Made by a program: the position numbers and the translations under genes
Shown here: positions 46,481 through 58,335 of the stretch, piece after piece
How the letters are laid out: the number at the start of each line of letters is the position of its first letter
Position numbering within the stretch: position 1 is the stretch's first letter
Assembly (NCBI RefSeq): GCF_048569485.1
Contig: NC_134364.1
Location: forward strand, 139,641,798-139,705,797
Source: Anomaloglossus baeobatrachus
Taxonomy: Eukaryota > Chordata > Amphibia > Anura > Aromobatidae
Length of the DNA stretch: 64,000 bases
Reading direction: 5' to 3'
The notes under the pieces: generated by a model
Told to the model about the DNA's origin: nothing
Databases searched by the model: none
The model's input: only the letters and a program-made list of their open reading frames with translations

Positions 46481-47640
46481 CCTACTGCTACAGTAGACTG
46501 AGATCATGGTGCCCTCTGCTGGTGACACCTATTGCTGCAGGAGGCAGATCATGAAGCCCTCTGCTGGTGACACCTACTGCCGCAGCAGACAGATCATGGT
46601 GTCCTCTGCTGGTGACACCTACTGCTGCAGCAGACTGAGATCATGATGCCCTCTGCTGGTAATACCTCCGGCTTGAACAGACGGACATCATGCTGCCTCT
46701 GCTGGTGACACCTATTGCTGCAGTAAACTAAGGTCATGGTGCCCTCTTGACTACAACAACAGGTACTGCTACAGTAGACATATCATGGTGCCCTCTATGC
46801 CCTCTACTTGTCACACCTACTGCTTCAGACGTCAATCATGGTGCCCTCTGCTAGTGACATCTATTGTTCCAGTAGACTGACATCATGGTGCCCTCTGCCA
46901 GTGACTTCAGCTACGACTGCAGTTGACTGATAATATAGTGCCCTCTGCTAGTGAGATCTGCTACTGCTGCAGTAGAAAGATTATGATGCCCTCTCCAGTG
47001 AGTTTAGCTACTGCTGCAGTAGACTGATATTTTAGTGACCTCTGCTGGTGACACCTACTGCTGCAGCAGACTTAGAGCATGATGCCCTCTGCTGGCTACA
47101 ACAGGTACTGATTCAGGAGACAAGGTGTCCTCTGGTGGTGACTTCAGCTACGACTGCAGTAGACATTTCATGGTGCCCTCTACTGGGGACACCTACTGCT
47201 GCAGTAGACCAAAATCATGATCCCTCTTCTGGAAACAACAGCTCCTGCTCCAGTAAACTGAGATCATGGTGCCCTCTGCTGGCGATATCAGCTACTGCTG
47301 CAGTAGAGAGAATGGTGCGCCCTGCTGGTGACACCTAGTGCTATTGTAGATAAAAATCATGATGCCCTCAACTGGTGACACCTGCATCTGCTGCGGTCGT
47401 ATACAGATTATGGTGGGGACATAATCTACTGCTACAATAGACCGATCATAGTGCCCTCTGCTGGATAAATCAGCTACTGCTGCAGTGGACAGATCATGGT
47501 GCCCTCTGCTTGTCACACCTTCTGCTACAGTAGACAGATCATTGTGCCCTCTACTGGTGATATTAGCTACTGATGCAATAGACAGATCATTGTGCCCTCT
47601 GCTGATGACATCAGCTACTGCTGCAGTAAAAAGAAATAGC
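46481..47640. repeat. Diverged GTGCCCTCTGCTGG repeat, block 2
   Basis: About 22 irregular units have the same pattern as block 1 (ATCATGGTGCCCTCTGCTGG, CTACTGCTGCAGTAGAC). They are heavily diverged with indels, so there are no long frames. The CTCF-like core is kept in many units and always lies on the plus strand. Confidence 0.85.
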
Positions 47641-48685
47641 GCCCTCTGCTGTTCAATGAGACCTGGTGGAAAATGTAGCCCTTCAGCTCCCTCCCACGCT
47701 CTACTATACATCTTTCCCTCAGTACCCGGCTTTTCCATGCTCTTGCTATAAATCGTTCCCTCAGCACCCAGCTTTCCCATGCTCTGATATACATGGTTTC
47801 ATAAGCACCTAGTTTTCCCTTGATATGAGAGCATGGAAAAGCTTTTCGTTTTTCCTGAGCAACTTGCCCATGTTTGTATCTTTGTTCCACACCAATTTTA
47901 ATAAGAATTAGAGAATCAACTGTTAATAGACCGAAAACTAATTACTCTAAAAACAATTTTTATTTATAAATATTAAAATTATAAGTTCAAGCTATATCTC
48001 ATTGTATGTAGCTATAACGGTCAGTGAACACACATCCAGTCGTGCAGAGCTAGATATATATACTCTAAAGGGATATCAGACTAGGGAAATTAAGGATAGC
48101 CCAGTGAGGTTCTTTTTTTTGATAGAAATTGTAATATCAACTGAGATGTTAAAAAATGGCCAGGTCATAGATCCCTAGTCCTTCACCTTCCTGGCAGCGG
48201 AGGTAAACACCATAATGTTTCGGGCGCCCCCGCTCCTCGTCGGCTATCCCTAGTAGGCCCTAGAACTGCCTGTGTGTCAATAATTGACCTAAAGCCCAGA
48301 AAGTGTGGTTAGTGCTGAAGTCAGGATTATTCAATCACACTAGGTGCATAGTCAATATGCTGATTAGTATTAAGTATGTTAGTTGGTCATAGGGGAAATC
48401 CCCATACAGAGTAGTTGTAAAAAATGCTCCCCTCAGATGCACTCTAATAGGTGAGAGGGAGTACACAGGTAGCTGTCAAAAATCCGTTACCCAGTGCAGA
48501 TGACCAACTGCATTAAAGTGGACCTGTAAGAATTAAATCCCAGTAGGGTAAACTTAACTTGCTGGAGAACAACCTCACAGAAGATTCCCCATCCTCCTAT
48601 ATATGTCCCTATAATACTACATGGCCACCATCCTGGTACATATGATCCCCATGCAGTAGAAACAAAAAAAAAAAAAGACCAATTA
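47641..48685. repeat. Locally duplicated segment, copy 2, split by an insertion
   Basis: 47680-47896 and 48586-48680 together match 45640-46150 (TTTTCCCTTGATATGAGAGC, TGCCCATGTTTGTATC, then CCCATCCTCCTATATATGTC). Between them lies about 690 bp (47897-48585) that is absent from copy 1, probably a transposon or old insertion of unknown class. The bases TTCC occur at both edges, a possible short target duplication. No coding frame is present. Confidence 0.65.
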
Positions 48686-49392
48686 CTTGGTTTCCCCGAA
48701 AAGAAGACACTGTCTTACATTTTTTTTAGCCCAGAAAAACTCTTATTTTCAGGGGGTGTCTTATTCTCGAGGAGACATGGTTGGGGGTAAGTTTATCCCC
48801 CACAACAGACAGACCCCTCCCCCCCCCCGGGATCGTCATACTTGCCAGCCTTGGGCGTCTGTGTGGCTCCCAGTAGGTATGCTGCACGCCTCCCCTGCAT
48901 CTGGCCGACACACATACTTCAGATCACACACACACACACACCAGATTTCACATCATTCCTCCCTGTGATCTCCGGTGGGGCTCCAGGCAGTTGTGCAGCA
49001 CGCCGTCCTCCTCTGCCTCTTGCCGACACTCACACGAAACAGCATAAACTCACACATCCGATCGCATATACACACTCACGAAATCGCACATACCAGTACG
49101 TGTGTGTGTGTGTGTTCTGATGTGTATGTTCCGCCGCAGGACCTTGATGCGCTCCCCTGCTCGGCATCTGGTGAGTATGATTGGGGGGGGGGGTGTCTTC
49201 ACTCTTCTTTCTTTAGTGGGTGTCCGCTGTCTATAATGAAGTGTCTTGCAGGATTCTTTAACTTTTTTTACCGCTGCACGGACACTTCATTATTGAACCG
49301 CGACTAGGTCTTATTTTCAGGGGATGTCATATTTAAGCCTCCCTGAAAACTCCTGCTAGGCCTTATTGTCGGGGGAGGTCTTATTTTCATAG
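48686..49392. mobile_element. Probable MITE with GGTTTCCCCGAAAA ends
   Basis: The left end GGTTTCCCCGAAAAGAAGAC is loosely inverse to the right end GGGGGAGGTCTTATTTTCAT. TCTTATTTTCAGGGG occurs near both ends. It sits inside the CTCF-like array, which resumes right after. It includes CA and TG dinucleotide runs near 48930 and 49098. The boundaries are approximate. Confidence 0.55.
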
Positions 49393-49397
49393 ACAAA

Positions 49398-51240
49398 TCA
49401 TGGTGCCCTCTGCTGGTGATATCAGCTACTGCTCCAGCAGACATTGTGCCCTCTGCTGGCGATATCAGCTACTGCTCCAGCAGACATTGTGCCCTCTGCT
49501 GGCGATATCAGCTACTGCTCCAGCAGACATTGTGCCCTCTGCTGGCGATATCAGCTACTGCTCCAGCAGACATTGTGCCCTCTGCTGGCGATATCAGCTA
49601 CTGCTCCAGCAGACATTGTGCCCTCTGCTGGCGATATCAGCTACTGCTCCAGCAGACATTGTGCCGTCTGCTGGTGATATCAGCTACTGCTCCAGCAGAC
49701 ATTGTGCCCTCTGCTGGCGATATCAGCTACTGCTCCAGCAGACATTGTGCCCTCTGCTGGCGATATCAGCTACTGCTCCAGCAGACATTGTGCCCTCTGC
49801 TGGCGATATCAGCTACTGCTCCAGCAGACATTGTGCCCTCTGCTGGCGATATCAGCTACTGCTCCAGCAGACATTGTGCCCTCTGCTGGCGATATCAGCT
49901 ACTGCTCCAGCAGACATTGTGCCCTCTGCTGGCGATATCAGCTACTGCTCCAGCAGACATTGTGCCCTCTGCTGGCGATATCAGCTACTGCTCCAGCAGA
50001 CATTGTGCCGTCTGCTGGCGATATCAGCTACTGCTCCAGCAGACATTGTGCCCTCTGCTGGCGATATCAGCTACTGCTCCAGCAGACATTGTGCCCTCTG
50101 CTGGCGATATCAGCTACTGCTCCAGCAGACATTGTGCCCTCTGCTGGTGATATCAGCTACTGCTCCAGCAGACATTGTGCCCTCTGCTGGTGATATCAGC
50201 TACTGCTCCAGCAGACATTGTGCCGTCTGCTGGTGATATCAGCTACTGCTCCAGCAGACATTGTGCCCTCTGCTGGTGATATCAGCTACTGCTCCAGCAG
50301 ACATTGTGCCCTCTGCTGGCGATATCAGCTACTGCTCCAGCAGACATTGTGCCGTCTGCTGGCGATATCAGCTACTGCTCCAGCAGACATTGTGCCCTCT
50401 GCTAGCGATATCAGCTACTGCTCCAGCAGACATTGTGCCCTCTGCTGGTGATATCAGCTACTGCTCCAGCAGACATTGTGCCCTCTGCTGGCGATATCAG
50501 CTACTGCTCCAGCAGACATTGTGCCCTCTGCTGGCGATATCAGCTACTGCTCCAGCAGACATTGTGCCGTCTGCTGGTGATATCAGCTACTGCTCCAGCA
50601 GACATTGTGCCCTCTGCTGGTGATATCAGCTACTGCTCCAGCAGACATTGTGCCCTCTGCTGGCGATATCAGCTACTGCTCCAGCAGACATTGTGCCCTC
50701 TGCTGGCGATATCAGCTACTGCTCCAGCAGACATTGTGCCGTCTGCTGGTGATATCAGCTACTGCTCCAGCAGACATTGTGCCCTCTGCTGGTGATATCA
50801 GCTACTGCTCCAGCAGACATTGTGCCCTCTGCTGGCGATATCAGCTACTGCTCCAGCAGACATTGTGCCCTCTGCTGGTGATATCAGCTACTGCTCCAGC
50901 AGACATTGTGCCGTCTGCTGGTGATATCAGCTACTGCTCCAGCAGACATTGTGCCCTCTGCTGGTGATATCAGCTACTGCTCCAGCAGACATTGTGCCCT
51001 CTGCTGGCGATATCAGCTACTGCTCCAGCAGACATTGTGCCGTCTGCTGGCGATATCAGCTACTGCTCCAGCAGACATTGTGCCCTCTGCTGGCGATATC
51101 AGCTACTGCTCCAGCAGACATTGTGCCCTCTGCTGGTGATATCAGCTACTGCTCCAGCAGACATTGTGCCGTCTGCTGGCGATATCAGCTACTGCTCCAG
51201 CAGACATTGTGCCCTCTGCTGGTGATATCAGCTACTATGC
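49398..51240. repeat. 43-bp minisatellite with CTCF-like core, about 43 units
   Basis: The unit is CGATATCAGCTACTGCTCCA followed by GCAGACATTGTGCCCTCTGC and TGG. The period is exactly 43 bp, and units differ mainly by CGATATC/TGATATC and GTGCCCTC/GTGCCGTC. GTGCCCTCTGCTGG matches every position of the CTCF core consensus SYGCCMYCTRSTGG. The GTGCCGTC variant (about one unit in five) breaks one position. All sites point the same way. Because 43 is not a multiple of three, the open frames are staggered artefacts. Confidence 0.97.
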
Positions 51241-51286
51241 AGGTAGACAGATTATGGTGCCATCTGCTGGTGAGTTTCCTGGACTC

Positions 51287-51745
51287 TCACTCCACGACTC
51301 AGGTATACGATACAATCTTTATTGTGCCGTTTTGCTCTTTCACTTGCGCTCACGTGTTTGTCCCCTGGATACCGCATATTTTGTTGACATTTGGACACTA
51401 TCTCTGGGGTACGCATTTTGGCAGCCATTTACATTTAATTGTATATGTAGTGGTCAGAGGGCATTCTCGTGTGGTGTGCTTGTGCAGCCATTTTTTTTCA
51501 CCTTTGTTTACTGAGCTGTGGAGTGAGTGCGCCACCTGCTGGTCCTCTCACCAAAGTTCTATTTTAACCTTTTATGAATGTGTCTTTTTTCTGTTCTGAA
51601 TTGACTAAATAAATGTATACCTTTTTCACAACTTGCCGTTGTACAGTTTTTTCTTTTGCATTTATGTTCTGTATATGGCTCCATCCATGTATATATTATG
51701 GCACTGTTTAAAATTCCATGTATGTTGGTTGTTCTACCCCCTCTC
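51287..51745. other. Insertion of unknown type within the CTCF-like array
   Basis: About 460 bp of non-repeat sequence interrupts the array. It has an AATAAA near 51609 and a lone CGCCACCTGCTGG near 51530, which is itself CTCF-like. No coding frame or transposon ends were recognised. Confidence 0.5.
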
Positions 51746-52215
51746 ACCTCCTGCAGTAGACAGATCATGGTGCCCTCTGCTGGTGATATCACCTCCTGCA
51801 GTAGACAGATCATTGTGCCCTCTGCTGGTGATATCACCTCCTGCAGTAGACAGATCATTGTGCCCTCTGCTGGTGATATCACCTCCTGCAGTAGACAGAT
51901 CATTGTGCCCTCTGCTGGTGATATCACCTCCTGCAGTAGACAGATCATTGTGCCCTCTGCTGGTGATATCACCTCCTGCAGTAGACATATCATTGTGCCC
52001 TCTGCTAGTGATATCACCTCCTGCAGTAGACAGATCATTGTGCCCTCTGCTGGTGATATCAGCTACTGCTACAGCAGACAGATTACTGTGCCCTCTGCTG
52101 GTGATATTAGCTACAATGTAGTAGACAGATTATGGTGCCCTCTGCTGGTGACACCTCCTGCAGTAGACTGATCATGGTGCCCTCTACTGGTCACTTCAGC
52201 TACTGCTGCAGTAGA
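51746..52215. repeat. 45-bp minisatellite with CTCF-like core, about 10 units
   Basis: The unit is ATATCACCTCCTGCAGTAGA followed by CAGATCATTGTGCCCTCTGC and TGGTG. Six to seven units are near-identical, then diverged units follow to 52215. It shares the GTGCCCTCTGCTGG core and orientation with the 43-bp array. Confidence 0.93.
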
Positions 52216-52624
52216 CAGAGATCATGCAGGTCCCGAACATACTGAGGTGAATGAAGGGCGCAGTTTATCAGCTTTTTAAGAGAAGTGAGGGCACCAGATT
52301 TTCCCAGACTGTGGGTGGAAGGAGGCAGCATTGAAATTCCTGACCTGGGAGCGAGAGCGCAGGCAGAGGTTGTGTACAGGTGTGAAAGGCAGTGCAACAT
52401 GAGGACCATCTGTTTACCTCAAATTTGTGATATTATAGGATAGAGGAATACATAGATTTACACCAGAAGTCATTACAGGAAAAAGGAACACAATATATAG
52501 ATTTACCCTAAGTGTTATGGCAGGTGAGACGGGTGCAAGAACCATCCATGCGCCCATTGAAGTGTTGTGTAGCCTAGACGAACAAAGGTGCTGGGATAAT
52601 AGATGTCATGTATTGCACATGAGC
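52216..52624. other. Unassigned DNA
   Basis: About 400 bp in which I see no gene, repeat or element ends. Confidence 0.5.
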
Positions 52625-53335
52625 AGAGGGACCTCGCATGTGTGGGGTGTTCTAGGCGAGTGGAGCAGAGGGACCTCGCATGTGTGGGGTGTTCTAGGCG
52701 AGTGGAGCAGAGGGACCTCGCATGTGTGGGGTGTTCTAGGCGAGTGGAGCAGGGGGACCTCGCATGTGTGGGGTGTTCTAGGCGAGTGGAGCAGGGGGAC
52801 CTCGCATGTGTGGGGTGTTCTAGGCGAGTGGAGCAGGGGGACCTCGCATGTGTGGGGTGTTCTAGGCGAGTGGAGCAGGGGGACCTCGCATGTGTGGGGT
52901 GTTCTAGGCGAGTGGAGCAGGGGGACCTCGCATGTGTGGGGTGTTCTAGGCGAGTGGAGCAGGGGGACCTCGCATGTGTGGGGTGTTCTAGGCGAGTGGA
53001 GCAGGGGGACCTCGCATGTGTGGGGTGTTCTAGGCGAGTGGAGCAGGGGGACCTCGCATGTGTGGGGTGTTCTAGGCGAGTGGAGCAGGGGGACCTCGCA
53101 TGTGTGGGGTGTTCTAGGCGAGTGGAGCAGGGGGACCTCGCATGTGTCGGGTGTTCTAGGCGAGTGGAGCAGGGGGACCTCGCATGTGTGGGGTGTTCTA
53201 GGCGAGTGGAGCAGGGGGACCTCGCATGTGTGGGGTGTTCTAGGCAAGTGGAGCAGGGGGACCTCGCATGTGTGGGGTGTTCTAGGCGAGTGGAGCAGGG
53301 GGACCTCGCATGTGTCGGGTGTTCTAGGCGAGAGG
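52625..53335. repeat. 42-bp minisatellite, about 17 units
   Basis: The unit is GACCTCGCATGTGTGGGGTG followed by TTCTAGGCGAGTGGAGCAGG and GG. Units are almost identical. The first three carry CAGAGG instead of CAGGGG, and two carry GTGTCGGG. Open frames in all phases are artefacts. Confidence 0.96.
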
Positions 53336-53374
53336 GACACGGGGACCATGGATATGGCAAGAAGAATACAGTGG

Positions 53375-53785
53375 AGGCATGGTGGCAGTCGAGGTGTTGG
53401 GTATTCCCGACGAGAGGAGAGCCGTAGCAGTGGAGGTGTTTGGTATTCCCGACGAGAGGAGAGCCGTGGAGGTGTTTGGTATTTCCGACGGGAGCCGTGG
53501 CCATGATGGGTATTCCCGACGAGCGGGGACCTTGGAGGTGTTGGGTATTCCCGACGAGAGGAGAGCCGTAGCAGTGGAGGCGTTGGGTATTCCCGACGAG
53601 AGGAGAGCCGTGGCCTAGAAGGTGTTTGGTATTTCCGACGAGAGCCGTGGCCATGATGGGTATTCCCGACGAGCGGGCACCGTGGAGGTGTTGGGTATTC
53701 CGACAAGAGGTGAGCGGGGACCAGGGAAGTGTTGGGTATTCCCGATGAGAGGTGAGCGGAGACCGTTGAGGTGTTGGGTATAAGC
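53375..53785. repeat. Degenerate minisatellite with TATTCCCGACGAGAGG
   Basis: About ten irregular units contain GGAGGTGTTGGGTATTCCCG and ACGAGAGGAGAGCCGT, with lengths of 30-45 bp. It follows the 42-bp array directly. Confidence 0.85.
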
Positions 53786-53864
53786 CAACATTGAGCCACG
53801 GGTGAGGACAGGGTTGATGTCGGGCTGGTACTTGCACCTTGTTCCTCACCCTCCCCTGCAAGTA

Positions 53865-55229
53865 CAAGTGACTAGTCAGGTTTATTCTTTTATTCGTTTT
53901 CTAGGTTTACAGCATTATATGAAAATCACAGCCGATGCCGTTCATAAAAAGGTCAGTCTGATATTTATTCTCAAAGTGTCTGTGCATTGCATAGGTGGAG
54001 ACTTGCCTTCATAGAAGACAACATTTGAATTTACAGTTCAGTCAGAAGGGACAATGTATACGTCATCACAGGGATGGTATACATAAAATATAGATAGATA
54101 TGTATTTACAACGCCATTCTGTCTCCTGCATGCTGCTCTCCCCGTTCGGCTCTGTACAGTGGGGTCCTGCTGTATTACGGATGCGCTGGTTCCCCAGCTG
54201 TCCATGAAGAATTCCCAGGGTATTGACTATCGAGCAGTGGATGTCCCCGGTGGAGGGGTCTGGGGTAATTTAGTGCAATTTCCTCTCATCTCTGTAGAGT
54301 TGTGGGACAGTTGGCGTGGAGCTGTGACCAGCTGAGGGCGCTCTGTCTGCTGCGTCCAGGCTCTGCTACATCTCACATAGGGAACATTGGTTTAATGACT
54401 GTCCATTGCTAGTCCTGGACCCACAGAAGCCTGGCAGCTAATCCTAATTCTGAGCCTGGACATCCAGAAGGAGCAGTGGCCATCACTGCAGGTCTGGTAC
54501 TTCCACCTCTGCCGGTGTTTTGCAGTTTTATCATCCATTGAATCAGGTTGGCTTATTGATATAAGGTGTCTGAGGACCTTGGGAAGGAAAAGTACACAAT
54601 ATGGCACCAGAAAGTGTTAGAGCCAAACATTTGGTAAAGGGTTCTGCTACTGTGCTCAATGCACTTGGCCAGGAAAATCCATGAGGCTGGCGGTAATCTG
54701 GGCAAGATATCACAAGGACATCCAGAAAAGAACCAAAGGGCAACATGTCCAGGAGGAATGGAAAAAACCAACTCAGGGGATTGTAAGGCTGACTAAAACG
54801 ATGGTCTGTTGTCACCCCAAGGTCCTGCACTCGGCGTGCATCCTATCCTCGCAGGAACCTAACGGGCATAGGCACTCAAGTAATAACAGCCCATAGGTGT
54901 GGCCGCCAGTTGTATGTTGTGGGCCGGGGCAGAGCAGGGCCCTGTGGATCACAAGCTCTAGGCAGCAGCTCCTTGGTCCTGTCTGCTCAATGATATTATT
55001 CAAGAAATCACAAGACCTCGATAGTGTCCACTAGTGTCAGGGTTGTGATTTTAGTGCCGCAGGTTCAGTCTTAATAAAAAATTTTTTTTAAAAAAAAAAA
55101 AAAATAAATGAGATTAAGGACGCTGCTCCTCCTCCCATCAGCCGCTCCCCAACCTGCACAGTCCTTACAGAGTTCTGAATGTGGAGATTGCATTCATTTC
55201 TCCGAGGTCTTCAGCCTGAAACAAGAAAA
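53865..55229 (-). other. efna3: Putative efna3 3' untranslated region
   Basis: The sequence downstream of the efna3 stop codon (minus strand) is not tandemly repeated and runs about 1.35 kb to two AATAAA signals. No other gene was seen in it. Its extent is inferred only from the stop codon and those signals. An A/T-rich run at 55077-55107 may be a simple repeat within it. Confidence 0.35.
53881..53894 (-). terminator. efna3: Candidate polyadenylation signals for efna3
   Basis: Two AATAAA hexamers on the minus strand (TTTATT at 53881-53886 and 53889-53894 on the plus strand) lie just before the minisatellite cluster. They are the first closely paired signals I noticed downstream of the stop codon. 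Use is unproven. Confidence 0.3.
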
Positions 55230-55351
55230 CTAAGACGCCAAGAGAGTCATTAGGAGCAGAGAGACGGCCACCGTCAAATGTAAGTGTTCTCGCTTCGGGC
55301 TCGTCCCACTAATGCTCTTCTCCAACTTGGGGATCTCTGGATTAAAGTTAC
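55230..55351 (-). CDS. efna3: Ephrin-A3, terminal coding exon
   Basis: It encodes the C-terminus of ephrin-A3, a cell-surface ligand for EphA receptors. The exon starts after the acceptor GTATTTCAG and continues the phase of exon 4 (G plus GT gives Gly). The peptide reads GNFNPEIP, then KLEKSISGTSPKREHL, then a hydrophobic tail TVAVSLLLMTLLAS and TAG. The KLEKSISGTSPKREHL block is the same as I recall for mammalian EFNA3, which separates it from other ephrin-A genes. The hydrophobic tail is the usual signal for cleavage and attachment of a GPI anchor. The stop is at 55230-55232. Confidence 0.95.
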
Positions 55352-55423
55352 CTGAAATACAGGAGGGAAAAGGTGAATGGAGGAAAGCAAGATCTGGTGT
55401 CCAACAGTAAAGCAGAAATGGGC

Positions 55424-55990
55424 TCAAGTGGCAGTCCAAGAGGCGGGCAGAGGGCACGGACCAGAGTCCCAGTCCAAGAGGCGGGCAGAGGGCACGGACA
55501 AGAGTCCCAGTCCAAGAGGCGGGCAGAGGGCACGGACAAGAGTCCCAGTCCAATGGGCGGGCAGAGGGCACGGACCAGAGTCCCAGTCCAAGAGGCGGGC
55601 AGAGGGCACGGACCAGAGTCCCAGTCCAATGGGCGGGCAGAGGGCACGGACCAGAGTCCCAGTCCAAGAGGCGGGCAGAGGGCACGGACCAGAGTCCCAG
55701 TCCAAGAGGCGGGCAGAGGGCACGGACCAGAGTCCCAGTCCAAGAGGCGGGCGGAGGGCACGGACCAGAGTCCCAGTCCAAGAGGCGGGCAGAGGGCACG
55801 GACCAGAGTCCCAGTCCAAGAGGCGGGCAGAGGGCACGGACCAGAGTCCCAGTCCAAGAGGCGGGCAAAGGGCACGGACCAGAGTCCCAGTCCAATGGGC
55901 GGACGGATGGCACAGACCAGAGTCCCAGTCCAAGAGGCGGGCAGAGGGCACGGACCAGAGTCCCAGTCCAAGACGCGGGCAAAGGGCAGG
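55424..55990. repeat. 38-bp minisatellite in the efna3 intron, about 15 units
   Basis: The unit is CAAGAGGCGGGCAGAGGGCA followed by CGGACCAGAGTCCCAGTC. Units differ by a few substitutions (CAATGGGCGG, ACAAGAGT). Open frames on both strands are artefacts. Confidence 0.96.
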
Positions 55991-56985
55991 GGCCCCGGTT
56001 GCAGTCCGAGATATGGGTGGAGGGTAGGGGGTCGAGGTCACAGTCAGAGGTAGGCGGAGGGCAGGGGCCGAGGTCAGTCAGGGGATGTAGATTTGTAGAG
56101 CGTGGAAAAGGTGATTGAAGTAGGAAGATGGAGAGTGAAGGTAGACGAGTGGGATCGTCCATGTGATGTCCGCAGAGGACTTAAACACCAGAGGGGACTA
56201 GCGAGATTGAACGACATGTCCCTTGAACACAAAAGTACATTTAAGCCAAGATGAGACAGCAGATGGAGGTGACCGTCCAGTATGTAGGTCACAATATACA
56301 TGGCGGCCGCCTACAAGATGCACATTAGACAAGGGTTTACTTACACAACACCCAAGGAGGTTTATATTTATGACAGGAGCAGCAGTGTCTTCGGGAGCCC
56401 AAAAACATTAAGCTCAGAGTCGCCCTGTGACACCGTCGTGCGGGCGGCAATAACAGCTAAACACGATGAAGGGAAGCAGCTCGTGTGATGATCTGGCCGG
56501 CCAGGAACAATCCAATCTACGTTCCAACAGCAGCAATGAAGCTGGTGTCTTAGTCCCGGGTAGTCAGAGCTCAATCACTAATCCAGTCAAACACTTGGCT
56601 GCAATTTCCGAATCTTTCGGGACGACACCGGGCACAAGTAGCAGGTGCCTGCAGACTACCATATTTGATGGGTGTGATGGCCTGTCATAGATGATGCACG
56701 AGACCACTCTGCGGGTCATCAACTACCGATCTGCATCTATGGGCACCTCCTGTAGAATATGATCCGGACACCAGCATGTGAGGAAGTGTGAGAAACTGCT
56801 ATGAGTCGACCATCCTGCAGGGGGAGACAGCGCACCACGAGTGAGCAGCAGGGCTGTGGAGTCAGTAAGCTAAACCTTCGACTCAGACTCTTCAATTTCC
56901 CTTGCACCGACTCAGACTCCACCACTCCGACTCCTACATATATTGCTTATAATTAGGTGAAAAATTTATTGTAGGACATGAAAAA

Positions 56986-57190
56986 TTGGTTAAAAGAACT
57001 GAAGTCCTCAGTGGTTGATACCTTTTAATGCCTAACTAAAAAATGGAGGATACCAGAATGTACCGCATCTTTATGGAACTTAAGACACTTCTGAAAGTTA
57101 GCCATTAAAAGGTATCAACCACTGAGGACTTCAGTTCTTTTAACCAATTTTTTATCTCTACTGGCTAACACGGTACAAAGATATATTTTA
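56986..57190. mobile_element. Foldback element, family B copy 1, in the hAT transposon
   Basis: Arms GTGGTTGATACCTTTTAATG and inversely CATTAAAAGGTATCAACCAC are continued outward by TTAAAAGAACTGAAGTCCTC and its inverse. It is followed by TCTCTACTGGCTAACACGG, which also follows copy 2. Confidence 0.8.
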
Positions 57191-57199
57191 CTTGTAGGA

Positions 57200-57542
57200 C
57201 ATGAACATGTGTATGTGAACATCAGACATTTAATAATTTTATGATACAATACTCAAGATATTTGGATAGAACAAAATATATTTATTGGAATACAACTTGT
57301 ATCCAATAAATATATTTTATGTTCTATCTAAATATCTTGATTATTGTTTCATAAAATTATTAAATGCCTGATGTTCATTGTACTACAATACATTTTCACT
57401 TAAATATAAGCATTATACTAAATATTTAGTATGTTTTTGATGAAAACGGTTTTTTGCCACTTACATAGTGTATTACATAGTGTTATATATAACCCTATGT
57501 AATATAAAACACTATGTAATACACTAAGTGGCAAAAAACAGT
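57200..57542. repeat. Two adjacent palindromes in the hAT transposon
   Basis: About 57215-57385 is a near-perfect palindrome (GAACATCAGACATTTAATAA pairs with TTATTAAATGCCTGATGTTC). About 57445-57542 is another (TTTTTTGCCACTTACATAGT pairs with CACTAAGTGGCAAAAAAC). Both are AT-rich and non-coding. Confidence 0.8.
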
Positions 57543-58035
57543 GAATAACATTTGTGCAGTCTATGAATTTGTTGTAAGACATAGAATTGCCTCCATCAGA
57601 TCCTCCTTCACAGATGACCTGATCTGACCTAATATTAAGGCTAGAGAACAACCTCTCTACAGTAACTTGGGCTGGAGGCAAAGCCATAACAACATGGGCA
57701 ACATCTCTAACAATTTCCGGGTATAAAGGAATTGCCTCATGCACAGTCAGTTTTGATGAACGGTTGAATTTTTCTATTTCTTTGAGAGCAAGTGAAACAT
57801 TTTACTGAAATCTGGTCAATCTGCTGCTATAGGAGACAGTGAAATCTTTTTCCTTGCGGCAACGCTTTGCCTGCTCCATGTCATCCAAATACTTGTCAAA
57901 GTTAAACTCCTCATCTGATGAGGTTGAAGATATGGCAGCAGTAGCACTGTCAGGACCGAAGTCCTCTTGCGCCTGGCAGTCCTGCAGCCACTCATCCTAA
58001 CTGCTACCTCAGTCAAAGCTTCTTTTCCTTTAGTA

Positions 58036-58335
58036 AAAAAATTGTTTAAAAGAACAGAGTCCTCAGTGGTTGATACCTTTTAATGGCTAACTGAAAAGAT
58101 GGTAATAATTGCAAGCTTTCGAGACTACTCAGGTCTCTTCATCAGGCATGGTATAACACAAAATCTGAAGAGTCACATATTTATACAGGCATGGAAAAGC
58201 AAGCTTTCGAGACTACTCAGGTCTCTTCATCAGGCATCAGTTAGCCATTAAAAGGGATCAACCACTGAGGACTCTGTTCTTTTAAACAATTTTTTTATCT
58301 CTACTGGCTAACACGGTACAAAGATATATTTTCCT
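58036..58335. mobile_element. Foldback element, family B copy 2, in the hAT transposon
   Basis: It has the same arms as copy 1 (GTGGTTGATACCTTTTAATG ... CATTAAAAGGGATCAACCAC). It is longer, with two copies of GCAAGCTTTCGAGACTACTC plus AGGTCTCTTCATCAGGCAT in the loop. It is also followed by TCTCTACTGGCTAACACGG. Confidence 0.8.

Noticed and set aside
49398-51240. CRISPR-like array of regularly spaced repeats
   Set aside because: Units are contiguous near-identical 43-mers without distinct spacers, in a eukaryotic genome.
45487-52171. Cysteine- and serine-rich small proteins encoded across the CTCF-like arrays
   Set aside because: They follow the repeat period and shift frame from unit to unit; no start context or conserved domain.
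52517-53506. Plus-strand 329-codon frame and overlapping minus-strand 450-codon frame
   Set aside because: Both are read-through of the 42-bp array and its degenerate neighbour.
53905-53951. Small plus-strand exon (preceded by TTTTCTAG, followed by GTCAGT) encoding GLQHYMKITADAVHKK
   Set aside because: The splice-like borders are attractive, but no neighbouring exons were found and the sequence is more simply the far end of the efna3 3' untranslated region on the other strand. I recognise no protein with this peptide.
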